Source: DATKPE01 sp035524335 (GTDB lineage Bacteria; Bacteroidota; Ignavibacteria; UBA10030; SZUA-254). Taken from it: a stretch of DNA of 22,638 bases. Numbering within the stretch: position 1 is the stretch's first letter; every line of letters begins with the position of its first letter. Below the pieces are notes generated by a model. It was given only the letters and a program-made list of their open reading frames with translations, made no database searches and had not been told where the DNA came from. Below, piece after piece: positions 22,262-22,638 of the stretch. The position numbers and the translations under genes are program-made. The stretch spans positions 1 to 22,638 of the forward strand of contig DATKPE010000037.1 of the NCBI GenBank assembly GCA_035524335.1, read 5' to 3'.

Positions 22262-22537
22262 TCAGGTGCGAAAAACGAAATAGAAAGCTCCGATCAGGCA
22301 GCATCCCCCCCACAGGCAATCCAGCTTCAGCGGTTGATTCATATAATAGATTGTCAAGGGAGCTACGACTGAAAGGGTGATAACTTCCTGATGTATTTTC
22401 ATCTGGTGAAGGGTGGGGACTGCGTATGCGAACCTGTTTGCCGGCACCTGCAGAAGGTATTCGAAAGCGCGATACCCCAGTTGACCACCGCCGCGATATA
22501 CCATTTTCAACGCCCATGGTCTCCGGTTGTCGAGGTT
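22262..22537 (-). pseudogene. DUF486 (DMT-type) small membrane protein, truncated and frameshifted
   Basis: On the minus strand, codons from about 22537 read NLDNRRPW...YIAAVVNWGIAL, the middle of the DUF486 family. At 22464-22466 the frame is lost, and the family sequence continues in another frame as FEYLLQVPANRFAYA, then QMKIHQEVITLSV and a final membrane segment up to FYFVFRT and the stop at 22262. Restoring one T on the coding strand in GCGCTTTCGAA would give ...GIALFEYLLQ..., the family consensus. The expected first membrane segment (about 25 residues) is not found upstream, where the frame meets a stop codon. This makes a decayed remnant more likely than a sequencing error alone. The remaining bases to 22638 are A+T-rich and show no gene. 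The 57 bases between rodA and this remnant hold nothing recognisable. Confidence 0.75.
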
Positions 22538-22638
22538 CCCGGGCGGGGTAATGTTGTTTGAATTTCACCGAATTTTTCCGCATTTTAAACAATTACGCGG
22601 AAAATTCCATGTTTCTGGTCATACCGGCTATAGAAATC

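Noticed and set aside
20881..22380. Open frame of 499 codons on the plus strand in another frame over rodA
   Set aside because: It overlaps rodA completely and codes for an Arg/Pro/Ser-rich low-complexity product; codon bias supports only rodA.

Overview
The window comes from a Gram-negative, rod-shaped, GC-rich bacterium. The outer-membrane sugar enzymes WaaA and a heptosyltransferase point to lipopolysaccharide, and the complete MreBCD-PBP2-RodA set points to a rod-forming elongasome. The order purN-purH-mreB-mreC-mreD-mrdA-rodA resembles Bacteroidota/Chlorobiota genomes, so an FCB-type lineage is my best guess, but this is inference from gene order. The 16S fragment has an unusual compensated base pair in the site of the universal probe EUB338, which suggests a little-sampled lineage. 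Most of the content is housekeeping. I see no CRISPR array, tRNA, transposase, phage gene or defence island.

Left part (1-4392, all on the minus strand): the 5' end of a 16S rRNA gene, preceded by a well-formed leader (sigma70-type promoter, hairpin plus U-run, boxA). Upstream of it lies a compact run waaF-like heptosyltransferase, waaA (Kdo transferase) and larC (nickel-pincer cofactor synthesis).

Middle part (4393-13441, mixed strands): a divergently read GT39-type membrane glycosyltransferase; a macro-domain protein; an exported protein made of four copies of an unrecognised domain; a TlpA-like thioredoxin lipoprotein followed by thiL; convergent with these, rluE-pdxH on the minus strand; a small operon of two short proteins (51 and 50 residues) behind a control region with three inverted repeats; and a prohibitin/SPFH membrane protein on the minus strand.

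Right part (13442-22204, all plus): ldcA (murein recycling), then a tight run purN-purH-mreB-mreC-mreD-mrdA-rodA with three start/stop overlaps or very short gaps, joining the last steps of purine synthesis to the elongasome. The window ends in a minus-strand remnant of a DUF486 small membrane protein that has lost its N-terminus and carries a one-base frameshift.

The points most worth a second look are the repeat protein, the two-small-protein operon with its palindromic control region, the terminator-like hairpin between the rRNA promoter and boxA, the variant EUB338 site, and the DUF486 pseudogene.
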